NCBI RefSeq assembly: GCF_000317435.1
Contig: NC_019751.1
Span: 5,518,001 to 5,582,000, forward strand
Source: Calothrix sp. PCC 6303
Lineage (GTDB): Bacteria; Cyanobacteriota; Cyanobacteriia; Cyanobacteriales; Nostocaceae
Direction: 5' to 3'
DNA: 64,000 bases
In this document: in pieces, positions 1 through 8,324 of the stretch
Layout of the letters: the number at the start of each line of letters is the position of its first letter
How positions within the stretch are numbered: position 1 is the first letter of the stretch
Made by a program: the position numbers and the translations under genes
The notes under the pieces: model-generated
Seen by the model: only the letters and a program-made list of their open reading frames with translations
What the model was told of the DNA's origin: nothing
Databases searched by the model: none

Positions 1-2
1 CA

Positions 3-857
3 ACTTGGGAACTTGATTTTTACTCGCGTCCAATTTTGGACGAAAACCAAAAAAAAGTATGGGAATTGCTACTGTGCGAAAGTCCGAAAGATTCCCGTAC
101 CAAAGTTGATTCGTTGTTCCGCTACGCTCAGTATTGCCCTAGTACCGAGGTAAACTCAGCGTGGTTGCGAACCGCAATTCAAGAGGCAATAAGCAAAGCA
201 GGGGAAGCACCAACGCGGATCCGCTTTTTTCGTCGCCAAATGAATAATATGATTACTAAGGCTTGTCAAGATTCTGGGATTCCCGCACAATCAAGCCGTA
301 GAATTTTGGTACTTCATCAATGGTTACAGCAGCGAATGGATGAGGTATATCCCCAAGAACCTGGGTACCAGGGAGGAAGTAACCCTTCGGTACGCTTAGA
401 TGCACCTGTTCCTCAACGCTTACCGGATGCTTTGGAGTTGGAAAATTGGGCTTTTGTGAGGCTAACAGCTAAGGATTTCCTCGATATGCCAGAGTGGGAA
501 ATTGGTTTTGGTGAAGGTTTTCCGCTGGAATTAGCGCAAATTTCCGATGATACACCCATTTCTGGAGTATTAATTTTTTCTTCCCGCTCACTACCTTTAG
601 CAGCTTGGATGTCAGGTTTGGAGTTGGGTTACTTGAAATTTGATCAGAGTGAAGGTGGAAGATTGTTGTTAGAAACAGGTGCTACCGAAAGCTGGATTGT
701 GGCGAATATTCGTAACTCACAAGTGATAAATGAGGCGAAAAATTTTGAAGTTGCCAAACAATCAGCAAATGGTGTGCATTTTATCGGAGTCCAGGCAAAT
801 CCCCAATCGGAATCTTTTGCAGGATTTTGGCTATTGCAAGAGGTCACTTTGCCGTAA
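3..857 (+). CDS. Tab2/Atab2-like RNA-binding protein (DUF1092), 5' end outside the window
   Basis: The frame is open from base 3 and runs through a TTG at 36, so the real start lies before the window. The upstream codons read TWELDFYSRPILDENQKK, the usual N-terminal signature of the Tab2/DUF1092 family. About 284 residues are visible and the C terminus is complete, ending at the TAA at 857. Family members in plants and algae bind the 5' leader of psaB mRNA and support its translation and photosystem I assembly; cyanobacterial homologues are assumed to act similarly in the cytoplasm. The next gene follows on the same strand after about 110 bases. Family assignment is firm; the RNA target in this organism is inferred. 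Confidence 0.85.
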   Translation, partial: TWELDFYSRPILDENQKKVWELLLCESPKDSRTKVDSLFRYAQYCPSTEVNSAWLRTAIQEAISKAGEAPTRIRFFRRQMNNMITKACQDSGIPAQSSRRILVLHQWLQQRMDEVYPQEPGYQGGSNPSVRLDAPVPQRLPDALELENWAFVRLTAKDFLDMPEWEIGFGEGFPLELAQISDDTPISGVLIFSSRSLPLAAWMSGLELGYLKFDQSEGGRLLLETGATESWIVANIRNSQVINEAKNFEVAKQSANGVHFIGVQANPQSESFAGFWLLQEVTLP

Positions 858-967
858 ATTTGTAAGGGGGTAATGGGTATATCAATTTTTCAGTTCCATG
901 TCTCATGTCTTGTGACAATATCTGGAACTGAATGCCCAATTTCCTAGTTCCACTGCTAAAAATCATC

Positions 968-2281
968 ATGGAGTCTCAAAACTCACAACAGGATACGCTA
1001 GCCGAACAGCTGTTGGAACTAGCGCTAAAATCGGGAGCAGATGCGGCTGAAGTATATCAGTCGCACTCACTTTCTAAACCAATATTTTTTGAAGCTAACC
1101 GTCTCAAGAAGTTAGAAACAAGCCAAGCTGAAGGTACAGCTTTGCGTCTTTGGTGTGGAGGAAGTCCTGGATTAACGGTGGCTTATGGGGAGGTTGAACC
1201 CCAAGTTTTGGTGGAAAGAGCCTTAGCTTTAAGCCAACTAAACCAACCGGAACCCATAGAACTGGTGCGTAATTCACAGCCTGCTTATCCTGATTTGGGA
1301 GAGAATGTCTCTGTTGAAACATTAGTGGGTTGGGGCAAAGAAGCGATCGCATTAATTCACGAAGCCCATCCAGATGTGATTTGTCACGGTGATTGGGAAT
1401 GTGATGTAGAAACTACGCGCTTAGTTAACACTCATGGTTTAAATTGTTCCTACACAGATACAACTCTCAATTGCTATCTTTCCGCTGAGTGGGTAAGAGA
1501 TGAAGATTTTTTATGCGTTTCTGATGGACAAACAAAACGTGGTGATTTATACCCCGAACAAGTAGCACAGCAAATTATCCAAAGGTTGGATTGGGCAAAG
1601 GAAAATGTCACACCTCCCAGCAGTGGTGTACCAATTTTGTTCACTTCCAAAGCCGCAGATATGCTGTGGGGAACAATTCAAGCAGCCCTCAATGGCAAAC
1701 ATATACTAGAACGAGCCTCTCCTTGGGCAGAAAAGAGGGGAAAATTAGTTACCTCTAGTCAACTCACTTTATACCAAGACCCCCTAGCAGGACCCTACAG
1801 TTGCCCCTTTGATGATGAAGGTACCCCCACTCAACCCCTGATATTAATTGAGGATGGAATCTTACAGAATTTTTATTGCGATCGCACAACCGGAAGAAGA
1901 CTTGGTATAAATAGTACAGGGAATGGTTTTCGTCCCTGTCTAACTAGTTATCCCATACCCGGATTATTTAATTTTCTGATTGTTCCTAGCCACACATCTT
2001 TACCAGAATTGATTCACCAACTTGATGATGGCTTAATTATTGACCAAATGTTAGGTGATGGTAGTGGGCTTTCTGGTGATTTTTCCATTAATGTTGACTT
2101 AGGTTATCGCGTTCAAAAAGGCAAAGTCACAGGACGAATTAAAGATACAATGGTCTCAGGCAATGTCTACAATGCCCTAAAACAACTTGTGGCAATTGGC
2201 AGCGATGCCGATTGGAACGGTTCTTGTTATACTCCTTCTTTAATTGTTGAAGGACTTTCAATTACTAGTAAAAAATCTTAA
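968..2281 (+). CDS. TldE/PmbA-like protein (TldD/PmbA family), orphan copy
   Basis: A 437-residue protein of the TldD/PmbA family. An upstream ATG at 932 in the same frame would add 12 residues (NFLVPLLK...), but family members begin close to the segment that starts at 968. TldD and TldE form a heteromeric metalloprotease that trims peptides such as microcin B17 precursors and the CcdA antitoxin. This copy lacks the HExxxH zinc motif, so it resembles the non-catalytic TldE partner. A second, complete tldD/tldE pair lies at 9973-12869, making this a third family member without an adjacent partner. Function beyond the family is not evident. Confidence 0.85.
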   Translation: MESQNSQQDTLAEQLLELALKSGADAAEVYQSHSLSKPIFFEANRLKKLETSQAEGTALRLWCGGSPGLTVAYGEVEPQVLVERALALSQLNQPEPIELVRNSQPAYPDLGENVSVETLVGWGKEAIALIHEAHPDVICHGDWECDVETTRLVNTHGLNCSYTDTTLNCYLSAEWVRDEDFLCVSDGQTKRGDLYPEQVAQQIIQRLDWAKENVTPPSSGVPILFTSKAADMLWGTIQAALNGKHILERASPWAEKRGKLVTSSQLTLYQDPLAGPYSCPFDDEGTPTQPLILIEDGILQNFYCDRTTGRRLGINSTGNGFRPCLTSYPIPGLFNFLIVPSHTSLPELIHQLDDGLIIDQMLGDGSGLSGDFSINVDLGYRVQKGKVTGRIKDTMVSGNVYNALKQLVAIGSDADWNGSCYTPSLIVEGLSITSKKS

Positions 2282-2295
2282 ACCAGTTAACTTTT

Positions 2296-2406
2296 TTATT
2301 GGGAAAAAAAACCAGTTAACAACAAAGGTGCCAAAATCAGAATTGAAATAATCAATAAGACAGTGGCTGGATCGATATTGATACCTTTATTGTTGGGGTC
2401 TTTCAT
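2296..2406 (-). CDS. Candidate 36-residue single-span membrane peptide
   Basis: A short reading frame in the 197-base gap between two plus-strand genes, on the opposite strand. It starts with ATG at 2406, has a polar N terminus (MKDPNNKGINIDPAT) and one hydrophobic segment at residues 16-34 rich in Leu and Ile, then ends FFSQ and TAA. The hydrophilic head followed by one clean membrane span is typical of real small membrane proteins of cyanobacteria (as in small photosystem or NDH subunits), but I do not recognise the family. No strong Shine-Dalgarno is seen. It could be chance; sequence conservation would decide. Confidence 0.45.
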   Translation of the reverse strand: MKDPNNKGINIDPATVLLIISILILAPLLLTGFFSQ

Positions 2407-2478
2407 TATTTGTGCCTGTGTTGAAAAAGTTTATTCATCTATCATCTAAAGTATATCCCATAGCGCTTTTCACTACTT

Positions 2479-2850
2479 ATGTCCATTCAAGTTTATGGAA
2501 TTCCTACCTGTGGCACTTGCAAAAAAGCTATGCAATGGCTAGACAAGAATCATGTCAAATATAAATTTATCAATACCAAAGAACATCCACCAAACGAAAG
2601 TACAATTCGAGAATGGGTCAAAACTTTAGGTTTTCAACCCATGCGAAACACTTCTGGACAATCCTATCGGACATTAGGTGAAGAAAAAAAGCAGTGGCAG
2701 GATGAACAATGGATTAAAGCTTTTGCTGAAGACGCAATGCTACTGAAGCGTCCATTATTTGTGAAAGATGAAACTGCGGTGATGGTAGGTTTTCGAGATC
2801 CAGATGATGTTATCCGCCAGAAACTAGCAATTTCTCCCAATTTAAACTAA
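2479..2850 (+). CDS. Spx/ArsC-family thioredoxin-fold protein
   Basis: A 123-residue ArsC/Spx/YffB family protein. The N terminus reads YGIPTCGTCKKAMQWL, giving a CxxC redox pair at residues 11-14 as in Spx and MgsR rather than the single catalytic Cys of classical ArsC. Length is normal for the family. In Firmicutes Spx binds the RNA polymerase alpha subunit under disulfide stress; in cyanobacteria these proteins are usually labelled arsenate reductase-like and their role is unclear. No ars genes are nearby, so arsenate reduction is not supported. The gene stands alone, 126 bases before mntC. Confidence 0.85.
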   Translation: MSIQVYGIPTCGTCKKAMQWLDKNHVKYKFINTKEHPPNESTIREWVKTLGFQPMRNTSGQSYRTLGEEKKQWQDEQWIKAFAEDAMLLKRPLFVKDETAVMVGFRDPDDVIRQKLAISPNLN

Positions 2851-2900
2851 ATTTAGCTTAATTATCCGGCTTTCTTTAATAACTGAAATCAAATTATCTA

Positions 2901-2958
2901 TTATCATTTTTATCTCATTATCTCGATATTCTATGTTAGAGTTGGAGAAAAATGATAA
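2901..2958. promoter_or_regulatory. Inverted repeat upstream of mntC
   Basis: TTATCATTTTT at 2901-2911 is matched by its exact complement AAAAATGATAA at 2948-2958, 18 bases before the mntC start. AT-rich arms of this kind resemble metal-regulator operators, and Mn uptake genes in cyanobacteria are controlled by the ManS/ManR pair. The arms are 36 bases apart, so they could also be two half-sites or chance in an AT-rich leader. Regulator identity is inference. Confidence 0.35.
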
Positions 2959-2976
2959 AATAATGACAAGTATTAA

Positions 2977-4035
2977 ATGAAAACGAATATCAATACCTCA
3001 GAGGTGCGGGTACAAAAATATGTATCCTCAGCATCCGCTAATTCTGACAATATTTTAAAGAACATTTTCAAATATTTCCGTACTTCCACGCTTGTAACCG
3101 CAAAGTCCTCATTAATCATCGGAATTATACTGCTGGTATCTGGGCTAGCCGGGTGCAATTCCACACCCAAAACCGAACCAGAAACAACGAAAGTCACAGA
3201 TACCGCAAAAAAAGATAAAAAAGTAATTTTAACTACCTTCACAGTCCTCGCTGACATGACAAAAAATGTCGCTGGTGACAAAGCAATTGTAGAATCAATA
3301 GTTAAGCCAGGAGCCGAAATCCACGGATACGAACCCACACCTAGCGATTTAGTCAGAGGTAAAAAAGCCGATCTGATTCTTGACAATGGGCTAAATTTAG
3401 AACGTTGGGCAGAAAGATTCTATAACAATATTCCCAAGGTTCCCCGTGTAACTTTAAGTACAGGTATAGAGCCTGTAGAAATCGGTGAGGATGCCTACAA
3501 AGGCAAACCCAATCCCCATGCGTGGATGTCGCCAAAAAATGCTTTGATATATGTAGAGAATATTCGCAAAGCTCTAGTAAATTTAGATCCTATAAATGCC
3601 AATACATATAACACAAATGCGGCTAATTATAGCCAAAAAATTCAAGCAATTGACCAGCGACTAAAAACATCTGTGTCAATAATTCCAGTGGAAAAACGTT
3701 ATATGGTTAGTTGCGAAGGAGCATTTTCTTATGTCACCCGTGATTATGGTTTAAAAGAAGTCTATCTATGGGCAGTTAATTCTGAGCAACAAGCTACTCC
3801 TAGACAGATGGAAAAGGTAATCCAAACTGTGAAAATAAATAAAATACCTGCCGTATTTTGTGAAAGTACAGTTAACGACAAAGCACAAAGAGAAGTTGCT
3901 AATGCCACGGGGGCAAAATTTGGGGGAGTTTTCTATGTAGATTCTCTATCAACAGATAATGGTGCAGCACCAACTTATCTAAAATTAATTGAATATAATC
4001 TGAATATATTGATTCAAGGTTTACAAAAAAATTAG
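2977..4035 (+). CDS. mntC: Manganese ABC transporter, substrate-binding lipoprotein
   Basis: A 352-residue cluster 9 (ZnuA/MntC type) solute-binding protein. A hydrophobic segment ends in the lipobox LAGC (about residues 57-60), so the mature protein is membrane-anchored in the periplasm. The probable metal ligands are the His of EIHGYEPTPSD, the His of NPHAWMSP, the Glu of SCEGAFSY and the Asp of FYVDSLS: a His2-Glu-Asp set as in Synechocystis MntC, without the His-rich loop of ZnuA, which favours Mn(II) over Zn(II). The N terminus before the signal segment is long (about 40 residues), so a later start is possible. It is the first gene of mntC-mntA-mntB. Confidence 0.9.
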   Translation: MKTNINTSEVRVQKYVSSASANSDNILKNIFKYFRTSTLVTAKSSLIIGIILLVSGLAGCNSTPKTEPETTKVTDTAKKDKKVILTTFTVLADMTKNVAGDKAIVESIVKPGAEIHGYEPTPSDLVRGKKADLILDNGLNLERWAERFYNNIPKVPRVTLSTGIEPVEIGEDAYKGKPNPHAWMSPKNALIYVENIRKALVNLDPINANTYNTNAANYSQKIQAIDQRLKTSVSIIPVEKRYMVSCEGAFSYVTRDYGLKEVYLWAVNSEQQATPRQMEKVIQTVKINKIPAVFCESTVNDKAQREVANATGAKFGGVFYVDSLSTDNGAAPTYLKLIEYNLNILIQGLQKN

Positions 4036-4103
4036 AATTTATCTTAACTTTCAGCTACTTATTCTCGTAGCTAATATTCCAAATTGCTATCTTTAAAGGA
4101 CTA

Positions 4104-4871
4104 ATGTCAATGATCAATGAATCAATCAGCATTGATATCGAAAATGTCACTGTCGCCTATAACGGCAAAATTGCCTTACATAGTGCATCTATGCAGCTTA
4201 AAGCGGGTTCAATTTGCGGTTTAGTTGGTATTAACGGGAGCGGAAAATCAACATTATTTAAAGCTGTGATGGGCTTTGTCAAGCCCACAACAGGAAGAGT
4301 TTTAATTAATAGCTTACCCATCAAAATCGCACAAAAGAAAAGCTTAGTTGCTTACGTTCCACAATCTGAAGATGTAGATTGGAATTTTCCGGTAAATGTC
4401 TATGATGTGGTGATGATGGGACGCTATGGATATATGAATATCCTGAGAATTCCCTCTAAAAAAGATCAAAAAATAGTACAAGAGAGTTTAGAAAGAGTCA
4501 AAATGTGGGACATGCGGCATCGGCAAATTGGCGAACTTTCTGGTGGACAGAAGAAACGCGCTTTTTTTGCCCGTGCCCTAGCACAGGAAGCACAGGTTTT
4601 ACTATTAGATGAACCATTTACAGGAGTAGATGTCAAAACAGAAAAGACAATGATTGATTTGTTGATGAAATTACGAGAATTAGGTCATACTATTTTGATT
4701 TCTACACATGATTTAGCTTCAATTACAACTTTTTGTAATCAAGTAGTTCTCATTAATCGAACAATTTTAGCTTATGGAGATACTTCAGAAGTATTTACAG
4801 AAGAAAATCTGTCGCGGACTTTTGGTGATTCTTTAGGTGATTTACCCTTTAAAAAAAATGCAAATAATTGA
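4104..4871 (+). CDS. mntA: Manganese ABC transporter, ATP-binding protein
   Basis: A 255-residue ABC ATPase. Walker A is GINGSGKST (about residues 43-51), the signature is [15 protein letters not shown], Walker B is [12 protein letters not shown], and the switch His is in STHDLAS. It energises metal import by the MntCAB complex at the inner face of the plasma membrane. It follows mntC by 68 bases and overlaps mntB by 14 bases, so the three are almost certainly one transcript with translational coupling between the last two. The Mn assignment rests on the binding protein next door. Confidence 0.93.
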   Translation: MSMINESISIDIENVTVAYNGKIALHSASMQLKAGSICGLVGINGSGKSTLFKAVMGFVKPTTGRVLINSLPIKIAQKKSLVAYVPQSEDVDWNFPVNVYDVVMMGRYGYMNILRIPSKKDQKIVQESLERVKMWDMRHRQIGELSGGQKKRAFFARALAQEAQVLLLDEPFTGVDVKTEKTMIDLLMKLRELGHTILISTHDLASITTFCNQVVLINRTILAYGDTSEVFTEENLSRTFGDSLGDLPFKKNANN

Positions 4872-5712
4872 ATGGTTTACCGTCCCACTACAAAATAGCT
4901 TTATGGTGAAGGCAATCGCTATAAGTGCTTTAGTGGGAGTTGTTTGTTCACTATTATCATGTTATCTAACTCTTAAAGGCTGGGCATTAATGGGTGATGC
5001 GGTGTCACATGCAGTTATGCCTGGAGTTGTAATTGCCTATATATTAAATATTCCCTTTGCTATAGGTGCTTTTGTTTTTGGAGTTGGTTCGGTAATTGCG
5101 ATAGGTTATATCAAAGCTCAAACCAGGATTAAGGAAGATACTGTAATTGGACTGGTATTTACAGGTTTTTTTGCATTTGGATTAGTCTTAGTTTCTAAGA
5201 CAAAAAGTACTGTAGATTTAACTCATATTCTTTTTGGAAATGTTTTGGGCATTTCTAATCAGGACATTATCCAAACAGTTTTAATTAGTGTCGTGACTTT
5301 AGTAACTATAGCCATTCTTCGCAAAGATTTGCTGCTATTTTGTTTTGACGCTACCCACGCAAAGTCAATTGGTTTAAATACAGGGCTGCTTTACTACATT
5401 CTACTATCTTTACTTTCCTTGACTGCGGTTGCTGGACTACAAACAGTGGGAATAATTCTTGTTGTAGCGATGTTAATCACTCCTGGTGCAACTGCATATT
5501 TATTAACTGACAAATTCGACCACATGATCCCTATTGCTATGGCTTCTGGGGTCTTTTCCAGTGTTATGGGAACTTATATTAGTTACTATATTGATGGTGC
5601 AACTGGTGGTTGTATTGTGGTGTTTCAAACCTTACTATTTTTAGCAGCTATGATATTTGCACCCAAGCATGGTATAATGGCGAAACTAAAAAAACAAAAA
5701 GCTACTTCTTAA
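4858..5712 (+). CDS. mntB: Manganese ABC transporter, membrane permease
   Basis: A 284-residue ABC-3 family permease with about eight hydrophobic segments. The frame is open from 4837, but the ATG at 4858 ([12 protein letters not shown]) is the better start: it gives the usual N terminus, and the ATG overlaps the end of mntA by 14 bases, as in coupled operons. Conserved permease features include [12 protein letters not shown] near residues 44-55, the stretch that contacts the metal path and the ATPase. It forms the transmembrane channel for the metal delivered by MntC. No terminator-like hairpin is evident before the next gene. Confidence 0.92.
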   Translation: MQIIEWFTVPLQNSFMVKAIAISALVGVVCSLLSCYLTLKGWALMGDAVSHAVMPGVVIAYILNIPFAIGAFVFGVGSVIAIGYIKAQTRIKEDTVIGLVFTGFFAFGLVLVSKTKSTVDLTHILFGNVLGISNQDIIQTVLISVVTLVTIAILRKDLLLFCFDATHAKSIGLNTGLLYYILLSLLSLTAVAGLQTVGIILVVAMLITPGATAYLLTDKFDHMIPIAMASGVFSSVMGTYISYYIDGATGGCIVVFQTLLFLAAMIFAPKHGIMAKLKKQKATS

Positions 5713-5816
5713 ATCAATTTTCCAGATATTCTGTTAACGCTTAGGTACGTGATTCCTCACCTTTTTTATAAATCCGAATGTGACAAGATAAGAAAAGTGT
5801 TTACAGCTGTCACCTG

Positions 5817-6230
5817 ATGTCTTCAACTAATCAATCTCTCGATTTGACACTTCAGCGTCTGCGGGAACTGCGACCTGTACTTCTGCGTTTACACAAAGCA
5901 CTACTAGATTCTGAACGCACGCAGTACGAACAATTATATGGACAGATTCAAACAAATGCCCAATTTTTACAATTAGTGATTGGACATGAGTGGTTTAACT
6001 GGTTACATAGAATTTCCCAGTTTATCGTTCAGATGGATGAGGTTTTGTATTCTAAAAAACCAGTGGAGTTTGAGCAAGCTAATGTAATTTTGGAACAAGC
6101 AAAAACATTACTTCAGCCAAATAATGATGGTACAACCCCAGAACAGAGGTATTTCCACGCGATTCAGCGAGATCCAGATATTGCGTTGATGCACATTCAA
6201 ATCGCTAAGATGTTGGATGCAAAACGCTAA
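5817..6230 (+). CDS. Conserved hypothetical protein, 137 residues
   Basis: A helical, soluble protein with no signal peptide or membrane span; I do not recognise a named domain. It contains many Leu heptads (LDLTLQRLRELRPVLLRLHK), a Trp/His-rich segment (IGHEWFNWLHRIS) and a C-terminal Asp/Gln-rich end. It looks like a conserved cyanobacterial hypothetical. It lies 105 bases after mntB on the same strand and ends at a clear rho-independent terminator (6255-6295), so it may be read through from the mnt operon, though a link with manganese is only inferred from position. Confidence 0.75.
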   Translation: MSSTNQSLDLTLQRLRELRPVLLRLHKALLDSERTQYEQLYGQIQTNAQFLQLVIGHEWFNWLHRISQFIVQMDEVLYSKKPVEFEQANVILEQAKTLLQPNNDGTTPEQRYFHAIQRDPDIALMHIQIAKMLDAKR

Positions 6231-6254
6231 ATTTGATACATGTTGATTTCAAGC

Positions 6255-6295
6255 GAGTAGTGGAAAATAATGATATTTGCCACTACTCATTTTTT
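6255..6295 (+). terminator. Rho-independent terminator
   Basis: GAGTAGTGG at 6255-6263 pairs perfectly with CCACTACTC at 6280-6288 and is followed by ATTTTTT. It closes the hypothetical gene ending at 6230 and possibly the mnt operon. Confidence 0.85.
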
Positions 6296-6504
6296 AGATT
6301 CAGTAGGTTGATATAGTAGTTGTAAATTCCCACACTTACCTATTTAGTGCCTTAGTGAGTGGAAGCGATCGCGTTAAGCGTACTTTCGGTAGTTTACCTC
6401 AAATATTGATCACACTCCCATCCTTGATTGAATAGATTTTTGACGTTACTGGTTTGATGTAACTAAGTCGGTGTTAAAAAGATTGAAACTTGGAACCTAT
6501 AAAC

Positions 6505-7050
6505 ATGTTAAAAAATTTAGTATTAAAAACTGACAGATTGGTATTAAAACCCACCTTAGAAAGTGACTTGAGTACACTACACTCTATTTTTATTAATCCC
6601 TATGTTAAAAAATATTTGTGCGATGACAATATTTGGTCATTGCCACAGGTTGAAGAAATGATAGTGGAGAGTCAAAAGCTATTTGAAGAAAAGAAATTTG
6701 GTATTTGGTTGATTAATACCAAAGATGATCAGGAAATTATTGGGTTAGTTGCTTTGTGGTATTTCTTTGATGAAGAACAACCCCAGTTGGTTTATGCTTT
6801 GTTACCTGAAGCAACTAAAAAAGGTTATGCTACTGAAGCCGCAGCTAAAATAGTGAAATATTCTTTTGATGAACTTGGATATAAATATTTGATAGCGAGT
6901 TGCGATAAACCTAATCTTGAGTCTAAGAATGTAGCGGAAAGAATTGGGATGAGGGAAGTAGAAGAGAAGAGTGTGGATGATAAGCCTATACTATTTTTCA
7001 AGGTTGATAATTGCACGGTAAATGCTCGCCCAATCATCTTAGTAGAATGA
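6505..7050 (+). CDS. GNAT N-acetyltransferase, RimJ/RimL type
   Basis: A 181-residue GNAT protein. The frame is open from a TTG at 6490, but the ATG at 6505 (MLKNLVLKTDRLVLKP) gives the usual RimJ-type N terminus, LxTxRLxLxP. The acetyl-CoA motif region is LLPEATKKGYATEAAAKIVKY (motif A, Q/RxxGxG/A-like) followed by NLESKNVAERIGM, the conserved Asn-x-x-S/A-x-x-V/x-E-R-x-G-M element. It would acetylate an N-terminal or small-molecule amine; the substrate cannot be told. It is a single gene convergent with the CobW-type gene, with a shared hairpin between them. Confidence 0.88.
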   Translation: MLKNLVLKTDRLVLKPTLESDLSTLHSIFINPYVKKYLCDDNIWSLPQVEEMIVESQKLFEEKKFGIWLINTKDDQEIIGLVALWYFFDEEQPQLVYALLPEATKKGYATEAAAKIVKYSFDELGYKYLIASCDKPNLESKNVAERIGMREVEEKSVDDKPILFFKVDNCTVNARPIILVE

Positions 7051-7066
7051 TATTCTTGATGTTCAG

Positions 7067-7095
7067 ATCACCGACTTATTCAACAAGTCGGTGAT
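7067..7095. terminator. Shared hairpin between convergent genes
   Basis: ATCACCGACTT (7067-7077) pairs perfectly with AAGTCGGTGAT (7085-7095) across a 7-base loop. It sits between the stops at 7050 and 7116 of two convergent genes and can act in both directions, although the T-tract is weak. Confidence 0.6.
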
Positions 7096-7115
7096 GTAAT
7101 TAATATTTAACTTTT

Positions 7116-8228
7116 CTATTCTACAACACAAGCTTTAATTTGCTCAAGCAAAGCTTCTTGATCAAGGTTTTGACCAATTAACACAAGTTGGTTTTTCTTC
7201 TCCCCTTTCCACTCATCATCGTCCATCGTAAAACGTTTGCCACAAAGGTGAAAAATATGGCGTTTGGGACTTTCTTCAAACCACATGATTCCCTTAGCAC
7301 GGAATATATTAGTCGGTAGTTGATTATCTAGAAAATATTGAAACTGACGGATACCAAATGGTTTATCACTTTGAAATGAAATGGAGGTAAAACCATCATT
7401 TTCTAAATGAGCAGAATGATGATGGTGTTCGTGATCATGTTCACAATTTTCGTGATCATGTTCATGATGATCATGTTCATGATGATGATCATGTTCATGA
7501 TGTTCATCTAAATCAAAATACTTCTCTGATGCAAATAAACCCACACTCAGAATCAAAGCTAAAGGAACTTGGGAATTTTTCGTCCGAATAATTCTTGCAC
7601 CTTCTTTAACCTGATTAATTTTGGTTTCTAAGTTGTTTAATTCGCTTTCAGTAACTAAATCAGTTTTATTCAACAGAATGACATCACCGTAGGCAATTTG
7701 ACTATGTGCAGCTTCAGAATTAAAAAGGTCTAAGCTATAATTAGCTGCATCAACAACGGTGACAATAGAATCTAAACGGGTTAAATCCCGTAATTCGGTA
7801 CCAAGAAACGTTAAAGCTACAGGCAAAGGATCGGCAAGTCCTGTTGTTTCTACCACCAAATAGTCAATATTATCTCTACGTTCTAAAATCTTATAAACAG
7901 CATCAACCAAATCGGTGTTAATAGTACAGCAAATACAACCGTTACTTAACTCCACCATATTCTCATCAGTGCTGACAATTAACTCATTATCAATACCAAT
8001 TTCACCAAATTCGTTAACTAAAACTGCCGTTTTCAAACCTTGCTGATTGCTGAGGATATGGTTGAGTAAAGTAGTTTTGCCGCTACCTAGAAAGCCAGTA
8101 ATAATTGTTACTGGTATTCCTTGTTTAGTGGAATTCATTACCGGGGATTGGTTGGGACTTACTGCTGACTGCATCATGCGATCGCCTAATTGGATAAATA
8201 GCCTTTCTGATAATTTAGCGTAGACCAT
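7116..8228 (-). CDS. CobW/G3E-family GTPase with His-rich metal-binding region
   Basis: A 370-residue G3E P-loop GTPase. Walker A is GFLGSGKTTLLNH, the CxCC metal site is NGCICC, the G-specificity motif is LNKTD, and the C-terminal CobW_C domain runs from about residue 280. Between them lies a His/Asp-rich stretch (about residues 237-275, repeats of HEHDHH) that probably binds Zn or another metal. Proteins like this deliver metals to enzymes or help in zinc shortage. The start may be the ATG at 8177 or 8174 (residue 18/19), nearer the Walker A. It is divergent from cysS, and CysRS is itself a zinc enzyme, an interesting but unproven link. Confidence 0.88.
   Translation of the reverse strand: MVYAKLSERLFIQLGDRMMQSAVSPNQSPVMNSTKQGIPVTIITGFLGSGKTTLLNHILSNQQGLKTAVLVNEFGEIGIDNELIVSTDENMVELSNGCICCTINTDLVDAVYKILERRDNIDYLVVETTGLADPLPVALTFLGTELRDLTRLDSIVTVVDAANYSLDLFNSEAAHSQIAYGDVILLNKTDLVTESELNNLETKINQVKEGARIIRTKNSQVPLALILSVGLFASEKYFDLDEHHEHDHHHEHDHHEHDHENCEHDHEHHHHSAHLENDGFTSISFQSDKPFGIRQFQYFLDNQLPTNIFRAKGIMWFEESPKRHIFHLCGKRFTMDDDEWKGEKKNQLVLIGQNLDQEALLEQIKACVVE
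7421..7505. repeat. Low-complexity GATCATGTTCAT repeats inside the CobW-type gene
   Basis: Imperfect 6- and 12-base repeats of the GATCATG/TTCATG kind encode the His-Asp/Glu track of the GTPase. Length variation by slippage is expected here. Confidence 0.8.
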
Positions 8229-8324
8229 CTAGAGTCAGGAAAATTAGTTTAGACACAAATACCAATTATCTTTGGTAAATTAGATCCAGTTGAAAGTTAA
8301 AATTAGAGGCTAAATTTTTCTGAC

